DNA of 64,000 bases, from assembly GCA_016165875.1 (NCBI GenBank), contig JABBOT010000011.1:14773808-14837807 (forward strand). The letters are read 5' to 3'. The notes beneath the pieces were generated by a model. That model was not told where the DNA came from and made no database searches. It saw nothing but the letters and a program-made list of their open reading frames with translations. The stretch is from Acanthopleura granulata. Lineage: Eukaryota; Mollusca; Polyplacophora; Chitonida; Chitonidae. The translations under genes were made by a program, and so were the position numbers. Positions within the stretch are counted from its first letter, which is position 1; each line of letters begins with the position of its first letter. This document shows, piece by piece, positions 46,046-57,639 of the stretch.

Positions 46046-48340
46046 TTAAAATGAAAGAAGGAAAAGCAGGATTTCTTTCAGCACATCGTGGTAATTTCTG
46101 TCATGTGTACACACAAACTTGAAGTGGGATTGCTTTCCAGACTTTTAAATCTTGTAATTATATGAGGGAAGATATGTTAGACTTAGTAAATATTTGTGTT
46201 TTCCTCCGTTTTGATCTGTGTTGAAGTCATACCGATTTGGCTGGATCAAAGGATTCCACAGAGCGTGTGATCGAAGCTTTGTTTTGTTCCGATGAGACCA
46301 GTATTTGTAATGATTTCAAAAGAGCTGCTGAAATATCTCTCTTAATCGTTTGGAAATTTTTGCATTTGGAATACTCATGCTGGCAGAGACGACGGGAAGG
46401 GAAGGTTTCAGTGTGTAGGGCGAGCGAATCTTTCAAAATGTGCAGCGAGTAACGAAAGGATGGTGAGAATAATGTAACGTAGACAGAAAAAATAGCAATC
46501 CTCAGTTTGTATTAACTGTACATTTAGAGGCACATTTAACATTCTCACCATTCACACCACGCCACTCTGGTCAGAATGCAAATTGCGTTGAAATATTACA
46601 ATGATATGAAAGAAATTCTGCGTAGTAAGCCTAACACCATGTTTGAAAAAGATTTTGATGAATAACACTATTTAACTCATATAACTGAAGATTACTTAAA
46701 AAACGAAATCTTCGGTTGAGTCCTTAATTTTTTCGGATGTGACGTGATGATATTCTCTGTATGACGTCGAATCAGGCAGATGTGACGTTGAGTAAGGCAT
46801 TTATGCTGGGATGACGTCAAGAGCGTTTTAAAGGGCAGGGCCATTGTGGAACATGTCATCGATTGATAACGTCATGTATTCGTGTTTGACCTCACACCAG
46901 GCGAAGTGGAAGGGACAGAAATATTTTGTTTCCATATACTCTCTCGAAATGCACAACATCCGTTTTTATAACGCTAAAATATTTTCACAATTTAGGAAAG
47001 CAATTCAGACTATCTCAGTTTTTATCAATTCGCCTTGCTTTTAAGACACGGATGTTTTGACAGCAAAATATGCTCTTTGACATAGACCCCCCCCCCCCTT
47101 GCATACGCAGGTTTTCTGGCACGTTCCCCGATAATTTGTGGCAAGTAATAAAAACTTGCTCCATATATCTTACATTGACACTACCACCTTATCATATCTC
47201 AGTGTATGCAAACATCCTGGTAACAGTAAATCTCATTTTACAGGGTAAGATACTTGTTATTAAATCCCTTGCCATGTCCAAACTAGTACATATTTTTCAG
47301 TTCATGAGATTCCTATTAACATTTTCAAGAAACAGGACGCACTGTGAACGATTTTTTGTGGAATGGTAAGAAACACAAAGTGAAAAACAGTTTTTACTCA
47401 TTACGGACTATTCTAAACAGGGTCTGTAAATGATTCTGTGTTAAAGTTTCTGAAGGAAGCATGGATTGGACGTTTGAGCAATTCTAACGGTTGTAACTGG
47501 TGTGTTGTACCAGAGTCGTGTTGTGATGACCTTGATATGCTAGATTTCTTCACATGCAACCTTGTTACATCAAGTACACCTGATTCATTGCCAGTCTTTT
47601 ATAAAGAGGTATTCACATATTGGAAGGGGATCATATCCAGGAATGGGGATATATGTATGTCAAATACAGTTATAATAAGATAATCCTTGTGATTCAATAG
47701 GAATATTGCAATAAAACTTTTGGACACATTCTTATTAAAGCTGGAATTAAATATCTGCACCAAGTAATGGAAATAGATAGTAGTTTTTAATGCTTGAATA
47801 TATATGAGTCCTGTATAATTTGAGCTTAAAAATAGATTATCTAGTATTTTTAGGAATGAGGAGGACAAGGCTTCGTGCATGACGACTAGAGCTTCAGCAA
47901 ACAGATTCTGAACTGAGAGTCATCTTTGCTTGAATTTTATTGCATAATTATGTCAAAGAACTAAAAACGTGTAATGTAAAGCGCAAAGAGCTTTATCAGT
48001 GGCACCAAAAGCTGAAGAACTTATAAATTGCAAGAAATAGATGATAAATGATTGTTGATCTCAAAGAAGCTTTTAAAATTTACCCCTCTGTAATATTAAT
48101 CAAAATAAAGCTGTTTTTCAAAATGCTATTTTTTGGCCCAAGTGGACAATTCACCCTTAAACTAAAAAACGGTCCCACAGAATTTTGATATTCATCTTAG
48201 GATGCCCTCAGTGAGCACTTAACCTTAAAACTGTCAAAAATTTCAAAGTGTTTTTAAACTTTGATGTTGTTTTAGTAATATTTTTAAAACTGGAAGAGAT
48301 ATTAAAAATTTGTGAGACAGTATATTAGCATAAGTATTTA
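46046..48340. other. Intergenic, no recognisable gene
   Basis: Only short open frames (46237, 47070, 47438) are present, without motifs or convincing splice sites. A C-run lies at 47089-47098. 'tgacg' motifs cluster at 46740-46815 (four in about 75 bases), possibly CRE-like, with nothing downstream to regulate that I can identify. Confidence 0.4.
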
Positions 48341-48344
48341 GATA

Positions 48345-48525
48345 CAAGTGGGACTCAGAAGCGTGTGAGTTCAAGCCCAGCCCAAGCTGGCTTTTTCCCC
48401 GAATGCACATAGGAAGGCCTGTCAGTAACATCCAGATGGTCATACGTTCTCACCGGACTTTCCCGCCATAATGCTGGCCGTGAAATATTGTTGAGTACGG
48501 TGTGCAAGACCAATCAAAGAGAAAA
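48345..48525 (+). mobile_element. SINE copy
   Basis: B-box-like gtgtgagttcaagcccagcc, then ccagatggtcatacgttctc, ccgccataatgctggccgtg and aaatattgttgagtacggtg. It lies about 120 bases upstream of the broken family member at 48657. Confidence 0.65.
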
Positions 48526-48660
48526 ACATGCTTCATGGCATATGGACCCTTGGCAATGTTTTTGTGTGTTTGGTTATTAAAGGTGATAACTTCTTCGCAC
48601 TATATATCACTGATGACTTTAAGACAACATTTGGCTTCCATTAGAGAACCTTAACTTCAG

Positions 48661-48969
48661 AGACGTGCAACTTTAACGTGGGTGATGCTGTTGAAAATTT
48701 TAATCTCTACAAGGGATGTGATGAAGCGGTATTCGTAGCCACAATACTGACCGCTTTTGACACAAATATCTTTACTTGATGACGACAGCCCCGGTCGATG
48801 GTACCAGAGACCTGGAAGGCATTTCCAAAGGATTGGGATAGGGGATACGGTGACGATTGACAATCTATTTACTTCAGGGCATGAAGTATTCTACATGACC
48901 GTGGGTACAGAGTCAGGTGTGCAGACCACACCATACCATTTTGTCACTTTGATGACATTTTCTTCTTAA
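48661..48969 (+). pseudogene. Broken copy of the WY-QRIG family protein
   Basis: Two frames together give a protein like those at 56701 and 60984. ENFNLYKGCDEAVFVATIL is in one frame. Then, after a one-base shift near 48775, DDDSPGRWYQRPGRHFQRIG and IGDTVTIDNLF, followed by EVFYMTVGTESG, are in the next. The family hallmark W-Y-x5-H-F-QRIG-x-G is intact. It ends early, without the C-terminal part of its relatives. An acceptor (taacttcag) lies just before 48661. It is either a pseudogene or carries a sequencing error. Confidence 0.6.
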
Positions 48970-49405
48970 ACCCATAAGGCATCAAGTTCTGGTTTGAAGG
49001 GTTTAGATTGAATTATTTATTGATCATGAGCGGATGCTAGTCTTATGACATTTCTTGTCATATATTAGAAAACTGTGGAGAGTAAAACAAGAGCAGCGAT
49101 GATAAAAGTATAGATATGTGGATTATCACACGTAACTGGTGAAATTGTGTGAAATCAAAATTTAAAGGTTGGAAATATTGTAACACCTATAAATATTTTG
49201 GCACCTGTATGGTCGGCAGTATATGGTGCCCGGAGGGTTGTTGTTTTGTGCAAAGTAAACATCCAGACATTCTGGTAAAAATGTTTTTCTTCATTATATA
49301 AACATCTAGTGTCCTCATACTGATCTCATAAAGTCGCCATCTGACATTAACAACAGACTGAAACGAAAACAACTTCTTGTGTTTAAATTTAGGAGATTAA
49401 CTGTG

Positions 49406-49538
49406 ATGGCAAGAAAACTGGCGTTTCCCGAAGGTGGTATTACTTACGGATTATTAGATGCGTTTTGGAAAACAGATCGGAAGTTGGAACGTGGACGGCA
49501 ATCTGAAAATTTCGGGCTCGGAAAGCCAGTTTGGGAAG
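49406..49538 (+). CDS. Candidate first coding exon, unknown protein
   Basis: An ATG (gtgATGG) after a possible acceptor (tttaaatttag) opens 44 codons: MARKLAFPEGGITYGLLDAF, then WKTDRKLERGRQ and SENFGLGKPVWE. It ends at G|GTAGGC in phase 1, the phase needed by the terminal exon at 52560. I recognise no domain, and linking the two is inference from phase and order only. Confidence 0.35.
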
Positions 49539-49539
49539 G

Positions 49540-52420
49540 TAGGCTTTGCACTTCAACCTTAATGAAAGAATTATTTCAAAAGGTGTACTTTATGTCAAGA
49601 ATTAAGAGTTGCAACAAATGTTAAAGTATTTCTCTTAGAACATCAGTGCAGAAAATCAGGATGTGAGTAATTCCCTTTCGTTTCAAACCGGATCATATTG
49701 ATTATTTTTGTTTATTCATTTATCTAGACTTAAAGTAGGAACCATATGACTGCTTCCGTTTTCCGTGATTGTAAATGGAGTTGACCTTAGAATACCCTTT
49801 CGCCTCTTGTTTTTGTATCGAGTTGATACCGTTGTTCTTTTCACCTTGTTTATAAGTAGCTTTCGGCCTTGGAGAAATTTTGAGATTCCGGTGCATTATT
49901 CCACTGGCGGATTTGCCGCCGATACATCCGATACTTGTCCATTGTGATTTAACGCCCAAATCATGTCATGCTCTTGTTTGGTGGGTGTCATTAATATATG
50001 AGTGGAAGAAACTGGGGTGCGCGGACTAAACCTCCGACCAGTGGCAATTGACTGACGAACTTTCATACGTGAAATAGAGATTTGCTCACAATATTATAAG
50101 TTGAGAGAAGTGGTCTTCAATGCAAAACTCCACAAAAAGCCTCTGTGATCATGAACGAATTGCTGTTAGCACCGTGCCATGAACAGAAAGAGCGGGGAGA
50201 ATACCATTTTCCTGCCCAAATGTCGTGTTTCACCTTGAATCTGTTCTCAGCAGTGAAAGTATTATATTTACTCAAGCACATGGTTTTATCAAGGAAGTAG
50301 GGTACTTTTCTCTTGACAGAGAATTTACATGGAAATGATTGAATTTCGCGGTGGATTGTTGTACAACAAATTCCATCATTGCATGGTCTAACTCGCACAC
50401 CATACCCGACACTTGACCCACAATTACCAGGCTAACTTGGCCCTAGTTTTCTTTAACAGACCGATATCAGGCCGTCATTCGTCAGTATACAGTCGGTTGT
50501 TCTTAGAAATAGTTAATATGCAATCATGTTTCACTTTCCATTCAGGTCTAACACAAAGGCATGCAGAGGCCAGTTACTCTTTAAGTGGAACACTGCATAT
50601 AATCATTACTCAAAACTGACTGATTGTTTGATTGATTGATTGATTCATTGCTCGAGTGATTGGTGTTTAAACCCGGTAATTATTCACTCATATCTGGCGA
50701 GGATTTGGCGAGGTGTGGGTGATAGAGGAAACTGGAATTTTCGGAGCAAAAATGACAAACCTCGTGACGAAAAGCCTCAGCTGAAACAGTGGACCAGATG
50801 TGGAAAGGTACCAGTGCAGACTTTTTGAGTGGAAGAAGTCGATGGGAAACTGTAAGAGGCCCTTGCGCGAATCCGGCATGGGTAACTTGTCAGTAGCATG
50901 AGACTATTGTGTTGTACTACAAACGGTACATACGCCAAATATTTAAACTGGGCCTAGCTAACCGTGTTGGGCTGTTTACTTTTTATGGGACCACATCTTA
51001 TAATTGTGTTCTAAATGATATATAACGACATGATCCTTGTTAGTTTTGCGCTTATCTGAAACTTGCACTGAGGGTCAGATACTAGTATACAGATGTCCCA
51101 CAAAGGCCCAGTACAGCAGTTACGATATAATCCATATGACAAAACGTGTCTCAAATGCAAGCAAGTATATAACTTATGAAAAGAGATATGAGCCCATGCA
51201 TTTAGAAAAAATACACAGCCACTAGAGTGGGAGTTTATAGTAATAGATGATTAGAGGTGGCTTACAACTCGTCACACCTGTTGCATAACAACATGTCAAC
51301 AGTATACTGCCGTGGGATGAACAGGAACTCCTGGCTTCGTTAAAGCATTGTCACACAAAATCCGGGGCCATTGCATGCATTTTACCGGCGTCTTTATGAC
51401 ATCAAGGGCTTTCCGACCGAGTTGCCGTGGGCGACGGGAGGTGGAAGGGCGAGTCGATTGTTAAATTGTGTTCACTTAGACCTCACCCACTGACATTTAT
51501 TGCTCATTATATAATAAATTTCAATTACATCTATGCACTGTTCAACCTGATTACTTTAAGCCATCGCGGTATAGTGGAGCGCGTAGGACGGATGTCGTCA
51601 ATTCATTACTGTGTATGTCCATATGGCATCGATAGATTAGATCGTGGTTGGCATATAGTGCTATACAAATAAAAGGAGGAGAGGCCAGGTTACGTGGGCA
51701 TTTATTGAGTAATCCAAACCAAACAACACAGAACAGTTTTATTCAGCGCTGATATGCCTACTATGATATATGTGTGCTTTCCTCTGGTTCTGTCCGGTGT
51801 CTTGCTACAATACTTCTGGCCACCGTCGCACATGTATGAGTCAAAATTTTCGAAAGCTGCTTTAGACAGAAAAATCAAACCAATAAATAAGTAATTGTGC
51901 AACATTATTTTGTGGAACATCCACAGTATATACATGCACTCCAAGTAGCCATGATATCAGACCAATCTGGATTTTTTTAATAAGAAGGCCGTTTGTTCCC
52001 TTGGTTCGCTTCAACTTGACTTTGAATATATTTATCAGTACATTGTACGTGAAATCGTGTGTTCTAAGTTACAAATAAGTATAACGAGACAAAGGTGAAA
52101 GAAATTCCGGGCGTCCAATGCCAGTTTTTGTTCATTATCTCGCTTCATGTGCTATTTTGATAGATATTTTTTTTTGAGTATGTACATAGTAAGGCGCGGT
52201 GTTAACTTTAGCCCTCAGATAGTGTTAGAAGTAAATGTCATTCACCTATATTGTAATATAGAAGACTGTACAGCACAGAGTAAAACCAGGGCAAACACAT
52301 TCCTCAGCAAAACGAGCTCAAGCTCGAGTTACGCTTGATTTGTGTTCAATGGCTTGATGGGTGTTAAATGACTGATAATTCTGTATGTTATCATAAAATC
52401 ATGCTCTGGAAACTTATATA
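49540..52420. other. Intergenic or intron, one SINE
   Basis: It holds a TGAT-rich stretch at about 50618-50645 and a SINE body at 51770-51895. Open frames at 49765, 50640, 51037 and 51427 have no supporting signals. Confidence 0.4.
51770..51895 (+). mobile_element. SINE 3' part, diverged
   Basis: ctctggttctgtccggtgtc, then ttctggccaccgtcgcacat, and an AATAAATAA tail. It is an old copy of the same body type. Confidence 0.5.
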
Positions 52421-52559
52421 GGTCCGGTCTCTAATTCATCACCTGACCAACTGTGCAACCATGTTGGTTACTTGATACTTTGGGGAGGTTAGAGACAATA
52501 CGTTGGTCTGTGTTATGTACCTTTCTTGGTAAGTAATTGAACGCATTTGTCTTCTACAG

Positions 52560-52693
52560 GTCAATCGTCTGTTGAAATGCTTGACCCTTCCTATTTTGTC
52601 TACCTGCCCAGACACTTGAGAGACAAAGATTTACGAGACAGCATGTGGTTCAATTTTGTAACCCAATCAAGCACTCAGAAAATAAATAAGTGA
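52560..52693 (+). CDS. 3'-terminal exon, copy 1
   Basis: Acceptor gtcttctacag, phase 1. The open frame GQSSVEMLDPSYFVYLPRH, LRDKDLRDSMWFNF and VTQSSTQKINK ends in TGA, with an AATAAA-like signal overlapping the last codons. Part of the 308-bp tandem duplication. The protein is not recognised. The open frame of 44 codons after a clean acceptor, and its conservation in the next copy, suggest a real exon. Confidence 0.45.
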
Positions 52694-52898
52694 TTGGTTC
52701 CTTTCTGTAACGTTGGTATACGTGATCAGCTCCGGTCTCTAATTCATCACCTGACCAACGGTGCCACCATGCTGTTTACTTTATACTTTGGGGAGGTTAG
52801 AGACAATACGTTGGTCTTGTGTGTTTCAAATTTTTTTCACATTGTTATGTACCTTTCTTGCTGAGTAATTGAACGAATTTGCACTGTGTGTTTTACAG

Positions 52899-53032
52899 GT
52901 TAATCGTCTGTTGAAATGTTTGACCTTTCTTGCTGTGTCTCCCTGCCCTGGCACTTGAGAGAGAAAGATTTCCGAGACAGCATGTGGTTCAATTTTGCAA
53001 CCCAATCAAGCACCCAAAAAATAAATTACTGA
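52899..53032 (+). pseudogene. 3'-terminal exon, copy 2 (premature stop)
   Basis: Same exon after the acceptor tgttttacag, but the second codon CAA has become TAA. The rest is readable as SSVEMFDLSCCVSLPWHL then REKDFRDSMWFNFATQSS and ends at a TGA. Several amino-acid changes relative to copy 1 show some age. If spliced in, it would end the protein at once. Confidence 0.5.
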
Positions 53033-53040
53033 TTGGCCTC

Positions 53041-56000
53041 TTTCTTCCTTGTAAAGCTGGTATTCGTCACCACCCCCTTTTATAATCCGTGAAAGTGATC
53101 ATTGTATAGCAGTCATTTGATACAAGTAATATATGGTCCGGTTGTGACTTATTATATGTCCTGGTGCCTTGTTTGTTGGTTGGCAGTAATTTTCTGCACG
53201 TGTGTAGTCTCATGCACAAACACGTTATCAACCTCCTTTGACAGCCAGGTGACGTGACTTAGTATAAGTTTGCCTTCGAGGAATTTTGGCTGTTTCAGTT
53301 TCGTTGAAACTCATATCTGCTTTTAACTCCATTGTAAATTTGAATAGGGATTGTAACGTAAGGCATTACACTGAACATAACCTGGTTTCTATTGTGTCTT
53401 GATGCTGAATTAGCGTGGAGAAACTGCCTTTTTTTCTAACTGACATTAACCAAGTCCCGCTGTCACTCTTCCAAGTCAAGTGTGCGTGTATACGTACAAG
53501 TATAAAAGGAATGTACATAACTAACCACACATAAACTGATATACGCTGTAATGTCGTGACTGTGTGTTCTAATCATTGCAAAATACAATGACAATTGCCT
53601 TACTTAAAAGAGAAATTATAATCCAATTGCACAACATGGAGCTACAGGATATTCTGCATTTTTTATCATGCAAAAGTCCGCCTATTATTTTTGGGGAGTA
53701 ACACTAACGTACCACGTGAACGTTAAGACGTTCATTTTGGTTTCGTTTCGTTTTGCTTTAGGCCTTGTTTCACGCAGTATAATGTGTACTGTTTTAACAA
53801 CTGACAATTAAATAAATACTTGTGTTGAAGAAAAACACAACCACTTTGGTTAATTGAGTTAACCTTGGACGTTTTCAGCATTGAAGCCTCTGAACCTCTT
53901 TCACTGGGTTCCGATCTGTGAAAGAGGAAATCCTCAAGAGTAAAGACAATCAAGTTCTGGTCCAAACCATGCTGATACAGCCTGTCAGAATGTGGTAATC
54001 CTGTTCTCATGGCATCCGACGGCTTCTTTCTTCGTCTTGGGTGTTTCGTTGTCCTTTGATTCCTTCCGTTTGCCTAAAGTGTTTTCTGGTTTATTGGTTT
54101 CTGCGTAAAGGAGCTACATAAAAATGATAAATTTTGATAAAGAACAAAAGACAGAAACTGTCTAGCATCTGTTTTAATCTGCAGTGATAGACTGCCCAAG
54201 AAACTGCAAAGTGTTTCTCGTGTGTTTTAAAATCTACATCTTGTGTGCTCATATGTGCCTTCATCAAGCATCAACGTATGAAAACTGGAGGTTGGAGGCT
54301 GGGCAGATGTTTATTCCTCAGAATTTCTGGCCAGTGTTTTTGCCTCTAATTGAGAAAGACAAACTCACAAACTCACAAAAAAATGTATGGCTTTGCATTC
54401 AGTACGTGTTTCGGTGCTTTTTCTGCTTTCAGACGAACGCCGGGGTCTATACAAGTTTCTTGGCTAACATTTGGCGGCTGGTTGGTCCAATGCACGTCAA
54501 TCACCAAGAACAACTTTTATGGCCACGCCTTTTAACACGTAGGTCATCAATTTCAAATGCTATTGGTGGAATGTCAGCAGAGAGACTACCCATGTATATT
54601 AAATACAGTTTCCGTGACTCCACCAAAGCAAACGACTCCACTCTGTTGTGAAGGTCGCTTCGGACGCTAGAAGTTTCGGCTAGCTGCTGGTGCAGAATCA
54701 GTGTGTAAGTATATGATTTATGTCGGGCCTTTTAGATACTAATATCGTCACGGGAAAGAAGACATGCTTCTCGCCACTGAACAGACATTAGGGACATGTG
54801 TGAGCACTTAGACAGCAGGAGGTAATCTTTTCATCATTGTGAGTCTAATGCAGTTGGATATGGAAGTCAGCAAACACATTGCTTTCAGGATGTAAAGACC
54901 AGGTATAGCTTCTTTACAATATTCTTTAATTCTTTCAATAATTCTTTACAATTGACTGTTGGAAGAATTGTCTTGAGTGAGTAGATCGTTGGGACAGTTG
55001 ATTGTTGAGGCACTAGACATGCAATCGTAAGTTCAAATCGCCAGAAGTGAATGATACATGCATTATAACATACTCACGTTACAAAAAAAATTAATTTCAT
55101 TTAGGGGTCCATTTAAATTGTCAGCCGCCTTCATTAATGCAGTTGCTGTCCAGTCATAATTTCAACTCGTCAAAAATGACAGATACATGCAATGGAACAT
55201 ACCTCAACAATGGACCTTGGGGAAAAGTAATTTCAAATAGGATTTCATTTAACTTGTCAAACAACTTTATTAACAGGAACTAAGAAATTTGGTGACAAGA
55301 TGAGCAGGAATTTATCTGTCAAAAAGGTCCCCCCCACCCCCACCCCCAACCCCACTTTGTTTTGAAGCCGTAACCTGGTCGTTTGTTGTTAATAGCGAGC
55401 GAATAAGAAGAGAGTTGTTTAGTTGCGCCGTGTTTGCTCACTCTTCGTGTCTGATACATAAAAGAAGGTAAAATAGAATAGAAACAATGCAGAGAGTGGT
55501 TCTAAAATGTCAAGCCTTATTTGCATCGATTCAGTTGTGCTTGATCAGCGAAATATGCTAATCTAGGAAATGTTAATGTCAATTAATGATTCGATTTGGA
55601 AAGCTGGAAAATATATTATGCTTGTTATTTTGAATAGTGACCTACTTGTACACATTTTCGAACATAGACCCTTTGGCACAGTTGCCGGATACGAAGATGC
55701 TATTGTGAGGCTTTTTTGCTCTTTTGGCTCACTTCCTGCGTAACATCCAGAACACAGAGCCCATAGCAGTATATCATCATTTGATTACTGGCCGGTTATT
55801 TGTCAGATCGCAGAGCAAAATAAGGAATTATTCAGATTCTATACTGAAAATACACTCGCATCCGTGTAGTTATTTGCATGTTTATAAAGTTTTCAGTACA
55901 TAGTTGTTTAGACATAGAAAATAGGCCTCTGTATTCTCGGAACTGGAAACTCTTAGAATATACTGACATAAAACAACAGAAAAAGAAATCTAATTGATTT

Positions 56001-56567
56001 GAGCTGTTGCACAGAAAACTAAACGGAATGAACGATATGGCTGGTCTAAAATAAGATAACAACTTAAACATGAAAGATACGCAATGCGCTTGTAGGAATG
56101 CCAAGAGTGGTTATTTGAAAACAACCGTTTGATAGTCATATATACATATCAAGGCACCAGACAGAACAACAGACAAACTAAGGGAGGTGTTTGCAGGTTT
56201 GAAAGGAAATTCATTACTTTCTAAAAACTAATGTGTAGCAGTGGGACAAATTATTGTGACAAAAGTGCACATCTACATAGTTTTGTGTACCAGCAGTACA
56301 TAATTTGTATGCTTATGTTTTTACGTAGTACTTAACAATGTATCAGTCTTATAATGACGCGGAGTTTTTGGAATGTACATACATATATGAACTGTTCGTT
56401 CTTGTGAGTCCATACCGTCAGTCATCATGCCCAATACGCCAGACATGACACCCCCACCCAGACATCGGGCCAACCAGTCCTATTTCCTTTCTCTAACCTC
56501 TCATTGCTGAGCGCCAAGCGAGGCCACACCAAGTACCATTTTAAAAATCTATGATATTGATTTCGGA
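53041..56567. other. Intergenic, no gene I can support
   Basis: The longest open frame (54184-54651, plus, 155 codons) has no motif and includes a better acceptor inside it (ttttctgctttcag at 54433). It may be chance. A C-rich low-complexity tract lies at 55329-55354. Confidence 0.4.
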
Positions 56568-56618
56568 TCTCCCCATCTCGAGACGGACGCACTAACCACC
56601 AGACGATCTGTGTCATTT
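56568..56618 (-). mobile_element. tRNA-like SINE head fragment
   Basis: The minus strand reads TGGTGGTTAGTGCGTCCG, then CGAGATGGGGAGATCCGAAA, an A box and a degenerate B box. It lies about 80 bases upstream of the gene at 56701. Confidence 0.45.
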
Positions 56619-56700
56619 GCGTGATGTACCGCTGGTACATATGCATAGTGGATATGCAATTTTGTACACATTCGTTTTTAAAGAGTAGTGGCGATTGAGA

Positions 56701-57639
56701 ATGGATTCTTCTTCAAATGCAGATCCCCTTTCTGGAAGGACGTTCAGCTTGAACATGGGTCCCATTTTGTCCAGCTCTGTGCCGGAAAGGGGGTGTAGCT
56801 CTGTGCCGGAAAGGAATAACATCTCAAAAGAACATGCCTGGTCGAAAAGGGTTACCATCTCAAATGGAAATGATGAAGTGGTGTATGTAGCAGTAACACA
56901 CAAGAGTCTCGAACGGAGCCCCTTTCTGGAAAAAGGACACGACTGGTACAGTCATGCAAGATATTTCCAACGAATTGGTCGTGGAGATTCGTTGAGTATT
57001 GATTTAGAATTTTCCCCTTCTGAAAACCTGTTTTACATCACACTGGGATTGGAATCAGGCACGCAGATAGCCGATGGCCTGTCTAAGAATCTAACGGTTA
57101 AGAATGTAATTGTGAGTCAAAACGGAACGGTGACCAATGCCAGGGACGATTCGAAGTGGGTTGACGAAGATGGCGTGTCACATAAGCCATCAGGAGAAAG
57201 GAAAATGCGTACGGATCCAACGAAGTAAGTGCGTCATTTGCCATACACAAATCTGGGCTATACTTCCAAAGTTCTATGGCTTTAAAGCCTGAGGTAACAT
57301 GCTTTTGCTTCGAGATGCTTAAAAGGTTTGCCTAAATCTTGTTACAAGCACAAAAATGTCTGCGTGTTGATGTTTGGCATGTTTATCATTTCCAGGGCGA
57401 AATAACCGCTCATATCCAGATCACAGAGGCAATGATCAATTCGGCTTGCCACATTTATTTTGCGCATATAACTGAAAATTAACACCGCTATAACTGTATT
57501 TTGCGAAACCTCTAAGAAAACTTTTTTGATTATTTTATCTTTCAGAGAACCACAACCTGCTAATTTTATTCAATACCAGGCTGATCTGAAAAAGCCAGGG
57601 GATCCAGGTGTGAAGATGTCAGTGGCCACGTCCGCATAA
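56701..57639 (+). CDS. WY-QRIG family protein, two exons
   Basis: Exon 1 (56701-57224) starts at gagaATGG and ends at a perfect GTAAGT donor in phase 2. Exon 2 (57546-57639) follows tatctttcag and ends in TAA. The product is about 205 residues. An N-terminal variable part contains a duplicated SSVPER motif. The core reads KRVTISNGNDEVVYVAV, DWYSHARYFQRIGRGDSLSI and ENLFYITLGLESG. The tail is KEPQPANFIQYQADLKK, then PGDPGVKMSVATSA. There is no signal peptide or membrane segment, so it is probably cytosolic. The alternating hydrophobic strands suggest a beta-sandwich. It is homologous to 60984 and 48661. I cannot name the family. AATAAA lies at 57799 and 58021. Confidence 0.7.

Larger units (their letters stand above)
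52423..53040 (+). repeat. Tandem duplication of a 3' exon with its intron end
   Basis: Bases 52423-52700 and 52731-53040 align from ccggtctctaattcatcacc to ctgattgg. The second unit has about 30 extra bases near 52820. Divergence is roughly ten percent, older than the other duplications in the window. Confidence 0.85.

Noticed and set aside
54184..54651. 155-codon open frame on the + strand
   Set aside because: It starts at GTG, has uneven composition and no domain. A good acceptor inside it suggests any real exon would be smaller.
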